The notes under the pieces: model-generated
What the model was told of the DNA's origin: nothing
Database searches by the model: none
The model's input: only the letters and a program-made list of their open reading frames with translations
Translations under genes and position numbers: made by a program
Assembly: GCF_024323335.1 (NCBI RefSeq)
Contig: NC_066582.1
Span: forward strand, 95,635,444-95,699,443
DNA from: Lathyrus oleraceus
Lineage: Eukaryota; Streptophyta; Magnoliopsida; Fabales; Fabaceae
Reading direction: 5' to 3'
DNA: 64,000 bases
Shown here: positions 59,286 to 64,000 of the stretch, in pieces
How the letters are laid out: each line of letters starts with the position of its first letter
How positions within the stretch are numbered: position 1 is the stretch's first letter

Positions 59286-59388
59286 GTATTTTGGTGAAGA
59301 TGACATTGTGCAGATGAAAACTACTTTCTTGCTGCATATCAATGTGAGTGATGTGTCTTGGATGTTGATAGTAAGACACTTAAATAGA

Positions 59389-59505
59389 GAAATGATGTGT
59401 ATCACATGCTAGCTAGTTTGAAGTGATGTGTCGCACATGCAAGCTAGTCCAAAATGATGTGTCAACCATGCAAGCTACTAAGAAGTGACATGTTCAGCAT
59501 ATAAG
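59389..59505. repeat. Four-copy tandem repeat of about 37 bases
   Basis: Units share GATGTGT, CATGCAAGCTA or CATGCTAGCTAG, then AGAAGTGA/AAAATGA. They lie upstream of the PMD promoter. Confidence 0.7.
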
Positions 59506-59544
59506 AGAGAGGACAGTCACGTGTCAGACATGAAAACACACACT

Positions 59545-59740
59545 CCAATTGAATTGGCGCCCCCATTCATTCCTTACACATGGGCGCCAATCCATTTGGC
59601 GACACCTTGTCAAAGCATGCATGCAGACCTCAAAACCAAGAAATCAGACCTAGGTCTTGCATGCATGTCCCTATGGAGGCGCCAATTTGAATGGCGACAC
59701 CATGTACAAGTTATACATGGGTGCCAATTCAATTGGAGAC
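59545..59740. repeat. GGCGCCAAT...ATTGGCG motif cluster upstream of PMD gene
   Basis: Four imperfectly palindromic copies (59545-59562, 59582-59606, 59677-59701, 59719-59740). Three more occur in the element termini (58193-58220, 62203-62227, 62241-62271). Confidence 0.75.
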
Positions 59741-59780
59741 ATCATGCAAGCACAACTTTTCATGCTCCCGTTCATTTGCC

Positions 59781-59788
59781 TATAAATA
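59781..59788 (+). promoter_or_regulatory. TATA box of the PMD gene
   Basis: TATAAATA, 104 bases before the ATG at 59892 and right after the motif cluster. Confidence 0.65.
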
Positions 59789-59891
59789 CATCCACACCAT
59801 CAACACTTCTTCCACACCATCACTCTCACTACTTCTTCTATAATACTTTTCTACAATTTCATCTGCACCAACCGCTTTCCTCCCCGACAAA

Positions 59892-62100
59892 ATGTCTATC
59901 CTCACAATGGGCGAAACACATAAAGGAACGGTTGCGAACATAGCAACTTATGTAAGTTTTTTTCTTTTGTTATTTGTTTTAATATGGGTACCTTTTATTT
60001 TAAAATACCAACTTAGTCAAGTTTTTTATTCTTTCTTTTCTAGGATGTTTCAAGGTTCCGGACTCGGGTCCACGAACATGTCCATATGGACCCGATGATT
60101 CAACCTTATGTTGAACTCGCCAGTTTTGGTCACATAAGCAAGATTTTATCTTGGCCCGTAGATAACAAATTCATTCTTGTTTTATGCGAAAGATGGCGTC
60201 CAGAGACACACACATTTTGGTTCCCAGCCGGTGAGTGTACCGTGATTTTAGAAGACGTCTATATGCTTTTGGGACTGCCCGTTGAAGGTAAGGTTGTTAA
60301 TGGTAAAACCAACTATGCAAATTCAATTTGCATGGACCTCTTGGAGACTGATTTGTTAGATTATAACGCAAGAGGTTAAGGTATACTACTTTCACGCCTT
60401 AAGTCATACTATAATAGTTTATACTTAGATGATCATTCTACCAAAGATGCTAGAATAATAAAAACTAGGTGTTACATTATGCTGTTAATTGGTTCCTTTT
60501 TATTTCCCGAAGGTAGTGGTTCTAGCATGCATATTATATATTTACCTTTACTTAGACATGTAGATAGAATAGGAAGTTACAGTTGGGGATCTGCTTGTCT
60601 AGCCTATCTCTATAGCTCTTTGTGCAAAAACTCACACAAAGACACATCTACATTTTCTGGATGTGCTGTTTTGCTACAAGCATGGGGTTGGTCAAGACTA
60701 CTGTCCCTAACACCTGTCAACAACAATCCTTTCACATTCCGTTATGCACAAATGTAAGTTGTTTAAATTGCTATATCTTTACTTACTTCTTTAAATATTA
60801 TTATCTCTAATATTCCTACCTTTATGGTGTAGATGGTCTGCACGTGGAATGAGTTATAACAGATGTCTTAGACATTGTATTACTCAGTATCGCAATTTGT
60901 TGGATCACCTTCGACCGACAGACGTAAGGATAATAACTTAATTTGTTTCGTTATAATTTGTTAACTTCTTCTACCTAGATTATAATCCTATCTTTTTTCA
61001 TATTTCAGTTCATTTGGCGTCCATACCTTAATTTGGATCATGACCATGAGGTCAACGCTGAAGACGCGGCCGTATAGACTGCACGCACACCGATAATATG
61101 GTTCACAACTGTGGAGATGCACAACAGTGATCGTGTGAAGTTACAGTTCGGTATGCCCCAAAACATCCCAGATCCCCCAGCAAGCCTAGGAGAGTGGCAT
61201 CTACGCAAAGTTAACGGCCAATGGAACTTCAATCCATGGCAAAGCTTCGCAAGATCGGAGTGTCGCAAATGGAAGCACTGCCATGACCATGTCTTAACTG
61301 ACGCAATCATGCCATATGAAGAAAAACCAAGTTGTACTTATATGGTTTGGTACATATCGGTTGGTTTTCAGTTCATCGCCGAGGATATGTACCTCTACGA
61401 CCCACGCCAGATGACTTACACACTTGACACCTCAACATCAAACCCCCAACAGCAGTGTCAGACCGGATACACACAACCCCCCGTCCGTCAAACATTCTGT
61501 TCAACCAACACACAAACATACAACCAAAACATACCATACACCCAACCCCAATACCAAGAGCATACCCCATACCACCACTAACAAATTGACCATCAACCTG
61601 AGACCCAACATCGCTTCGCACCCACCTCATCACCCTACCAAAGTCGCCTTAGCCAGAACACCCAACGATCATTCAACACCAACCGCCCCTCCTCCTACCA
61701 TAGCCAAGAAGCTCAAACCTCATAAAACCAAAACATCCAACAACCCTATCTCTACCAAACACCCCAACAACCTTTCCAACCTTTCCTCAACGCATCATTT
61801 ACACCCATGTCTCCCTTCAATCGTCCCAGTCGCCCACCAATGAGTCAACCATAACCCAACTACTCTAGAATGAGTCATGAACTCAGCTATGGCGGTACAC
61901 CCTCGATGCATACTGAAGACTATGCCTACTTGTCTGACTACCTGAACAGACCATCTCCTGTAGTGGGTAGTAATGCTCCTGGGCCCTCATATGCTCAAAC
62001 ACCAGTGGTTAATCATCAACATGGGTTAGGGCCACGGGTTAGGATAGCTAGGGGATGTGGTGCCGGAGGTCGGTTAGGTGATCCTGGTCATCACCATTAG
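59892..62100 (+). pseudogene. Plant mobile domain (PMD) gene, MULE-borne, inactivated
   Basis: Four exons can be traced: 59892-59951, 60044-60753, 60833-60923 and 61009-62100, all with GT-AG introns. The PMD (aminotransferase-like, MAIN/MAIL1-related) is recognised from the WRPETHTFWFPAGECTVILE, DVYMLLGLPVEGK and later GSYSWGSACLAYLY and HDHVLTD-type segments. The C-terminus is Pro/Gln/Asn-rich and ends with GLGPRVRIARGCGAGGR. Five in-frame stops (60377, 61075, 61579, 61723, 61852) break it; each is a TAA or TAG that one C-to-T change from CAA or CAG would create. Splice sites and frame are otherwise kept. Cellular PMD proteins act in silencing and genome stability; TE-borne forms are known, of unclear function. 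Confidence 0.85.
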
Positions 62101-62461
62101 GCTTTTTTGTGTAAACGGAAAATTTTATTAATATCAATTGGTCCTATTTCAAATTTATGTATCATGTAGACCATTTATCAAAAAAAATTGCATTTTACGC
62201 TGAGGTGTCAATCCAATTGGCGCCTCCATTCAATTTTTAAGAGGAGTCCCCAATTCAATTGGCGACTCCTCCTAAAAGTAGGATAGTTTGGGAATTTTTT
62301 GAAACCGGGGGTATTTTGGGAATTTCAATAAAAAAGTGGGTTATTTTTGTAAAAAATTTTAATCATCTGATCTGAGTCCCACGTTTTAATCTCATCCATC
62401 CAATCTGATTACCATATGTACACATGCGCTGACTTTGGAACACCATGGAAATGATGTGCGT

Positions 62462-62507
62462 GGCCATCAGATCTGCCACCTCAATTAATGAGGGAGATCT
62501 GATGGCC
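62462..62507 (+). other. Conserved LTR hairpin (copy in host right LTR)
   Basis: Perfect 13-bp arms GGCCATCAGATCT/AGATCTGATGGCC around the loop GCCACCTCAATTAATGAGGG, which has its own CCTC/GAGG stem. A T-rich run follows at 62509. Confidence 0.85.
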
Positions 62508-63355
62508 CTTATTTTTTCGAATTTCTTTTTATTTTCTGATTTTTCATTTAATCCATTTATTTTGATTATATCATATTAATTTTATTTTTAATCCAAAAAA
62601 TATGGGACTTTCACAAAAATCTTTAAGTATTTTCCTCTTTAATTTTCTGAATTAAAATTAATTTTTGGATTAATTTTGATATTTTTCATGAATTAATTAT
62701 TTTTGTGCATATTTTTAATTGTTTAAAAATACTTCTGACTTTTCAAAAATTATGAAATTTTTTGTCTAAGGTCCTTTGACCTTGTTTGACCTAGGATAAA
62801 TCTCTTGGCCATTTATTTGGTGTTTTGAAGAGGTTTTAGGTTTTTGACCAAACATAATTCAATTTAAATGCATTTTAATTTGATTTTTAATTGTTTAATT
62901 GTGTAGAAATTATGTTGAGCCATTTTTATTGACTTGTGAAGTTTGACTATATGTTTGGGCCTTGGTCAATGTTGATTTGACTTTTGTTGGATTAAAATCA
63001 TTGGATTTAGGGGATTGATGAAATGTACATTTCATCTCTCAAAATGAATGAATGATTTTAATTTGATAAAAGTCCTCCCAGGACCAATTTGTGTTTCTCT
63101 CATCTCCTTTCCCTCTTCATCTTCAATCTCATTCTTTTCCATCCCTTCAATTGACCAATGAATTCTCAATATCCTAAGGCTTAGTGGTTCATCAATAACT
63201 TTGTGTTAGGTGAATTAATACACGTATGGATGAGATATGTTTATCCTTTGATCCTTTTCTTTTTGGGTGTGGTTTGTTTTAGGAGTATGTTTCATTATAC
63301 CATATCTCTAACATGCATTAACACTAAAATTTCTATTGTCGGGCCTCAGATAATT

Positions 63356-63402
63356 GTGACTTCTACATAAGTCCAATTACGATTGCTTAACATAGCGCTA
63401 AA
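63356..63402 (+). other. Conserved TAGCGCTA box of Ogre LTRs
   Basis: A block of about 47 bases including CATAGCGCTAAA and GATTGCTTAACATAGCG is conserved, in reverse, at 2104-2150 and 36349-36395. The surrounding LTR sequence is far more diverged. Confidence 0.75.
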
Positions 63403-64000
63403 TTTTGACCTAAAGGAATATCATTCTAGTAAGTGAGATTGTAAGTCTCCCCCATTTCATGGTATTGTATAGAAACTTGGCATTTTTTCCTTCCTTTGGA
63501 AGATGTCTTGGTTTAAGGATCCATGCTTGTGAATAGAGGGTTGAATGTTCTCCAAAGAATGACTTAATCAATTGAAAAGTAAAACTCCACTAACGTCTAA
63601 TCAACTAACACTTGACTAACTTTTTCTTATTCTTGCTTTTAATTTCAAGGCATTTACTTTATGCAATTCAAATTCAAGCCATTTATCATTTCATTTGTCA
63701 TTTATATATCATTTAACTTGCTTATGTTTATACCATTTTCACTTTGCTCACTTGAGCCATATATTGTGATTGTGTATATATTTGTTTGTGTATTTTGCTT
63801 GTGTTTATGGTATTAGGACCTTAAAATACTTAATAAACAACAAAAACCCTAAAAAAATGTTTGTGTGAACTGTTGGATTTGATCTGAACTTTGGACTTAG
63901 AATTATGCAACATTCCCTATGCAAGAGGACTTGGCCAATGCCAACATTTCTAAAACCAAGTTATTGTGATTTGAGTTTTCATCTGATGCAAGTATTGGGA

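Larger units (their letters stand above)
59286..59891. other. Bidirectional intergenic region of the MULE
   Basis: It holds a four-copy repeat of about 37 bases (59389-59505: ATGATGTGT.....CATGCAAGCTA), four GGCGCCAAT/ATTGGCG motif copies (59545-59740), a TATA box (59781) and the PMD 5' UTR. Confidence 0.7.
58193..62271. mobile_element. Mutator-like element carrying a PMD gene, defective
   Basis: Inverted termini pair left 58196-58241 with right 62184-62229; the innermost 21 bases on each side (CGTAAAATGCAATTTT-like) are nearly identical. The inside holds, divergently, a degraded MULE transposase C-terminus (minus strand) and a plant-mobile-domain pseudogene (plus strand). The catalytic part of the transposase is missing, so the copy is non-autonomous. 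Exact ends and the 8-11 bp target duplication are not resolved; sequence to about 62380 may also belong to it. It inserted into the host Ogre right LTR. Confidence 0.75.
5476..64000 (+). mobile_element. Host Ogre retrotransposon (old, plus strand, heavily nested)
   Basis: A Ty3/gypsy element of the Tat/Ogre branch. Its parts in order are the last bases of the left LTR (TACCGCTACA, 5476-5485), tRNA-Arg-type primer site, leader, ORF1, gag-pro, pol, 3' UTR, polypurine tract and right LTR running off the window. Its coding parts carry about nine in-frame stops and several single-base frameshifts, plus a deletion of about 55 codons between RNase H and integrase. It cannot be autonomous. It is interrupted by a solo LTR at the ORF1 start codon (itself multiply nested), by a second solo LTR in pol and by a Mutator-like element in the right LTR. 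Each LTR-type insertion inside it is antisense to it. Confidence 0.9.
56163..64000 (+). repeat. Host Ogre right (3') LTR, truncated by window end
   Basis: It starts TGTAAGACCCCAATTTTG and aligns with solo LTR 1 in reverse until the window end; comparison suggests about 1.07 kb of LTR lies beyond. It contains a TATA box (57676), a Mutator-like insertion (about 58193-62271), the conserved hairpin (62462-62507) and the TAGCGCTA box (63356-63402). The interval 62510-63350 is AT-rich LTR sequence without a gene. Confidence 0.9.

Overview
The window is intergenic plant nuclear DNA made almost entirely of nested transposable elements. No ordinary single-copy host gene is visible. The dominant family is the Tat/Ogre branch of Ty3/gypsy retrotransposons: about 5 kb LTRs, a tRNA-Arg-type primer site, an extra ORF1 upstream of gag, a gap between protease and reverse transcriptase, two RNase H modules and a repeat-rich 3' UTR. 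Ogre elements this abundant are best known from legumes of tribe Fabeae (pea, vetch, lentil, grass pea), so I infer a Fabeae genome; the species cannot be read from the sequence.

Layout. A decayed plus-strand 'host' Ogre fills the window from about 5476 to beyond 64000. Its order is: left-LTR end, primer site (5495), leader, ORF1 (39483-40989), gag-pro (41213-44550), pol (44803-53553, interrupted), 3' UTR, polypurine tract (56151) and right LTR (56163 to window end). Other elements are stacked in it. (1) A minus-strand LTR with its primer site (610-5010) and a second partial LTR (5011-5475) lie at the left edge, beside an ORF1 fragment of another copy (3-570). (2) A minus-strand solo LTR (6368-39481, target duplication CATGG) landed on the ORF1 start codon. 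(3) That LTR was split by a minus-strand Ty1/copia, Sirevirus-like element (7433-35827, duplication AGTTG). (4) That element was split by a young, nearly intact minus-strand Ogre (10469-32099, duplication CACTT; LTRs differ at about 22 of 5,016 positions by my count). (5) A second minus-strand solo LTR (47033-52464, duplication GATAG) interrupts the host integrase region. (6) A Mutator-like element (about 58193-62271) sits in the right LTR. It carries a degraded transposase C-terminus and a plant-mobile-domain pseudogene.

The young Ogre keeps gag, aspartic protease, RT with YVDD, RNase H and a complete integrase catalytic set. Its ORF1 is reduced to a coiled coil, and an amber codon separates gag from pro. 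The host copy has many stops and frameshifts. Divergence between paired LTRs agrees with the nesting order.

The observations I find most novel are RNA-level. A hairpin about 660-780 nt downstream of the TATA box recurs in all five Ogre-family LTR types, with compensatory stem changes around a conserved loop. A tandem stem-loop series lies just after the integrase stop codon in both the old and the young Ogre. A GGCGCCAAT/ATTGGCG motif is iterated in the termini and in the PMD promoter of the Mutator-like element.
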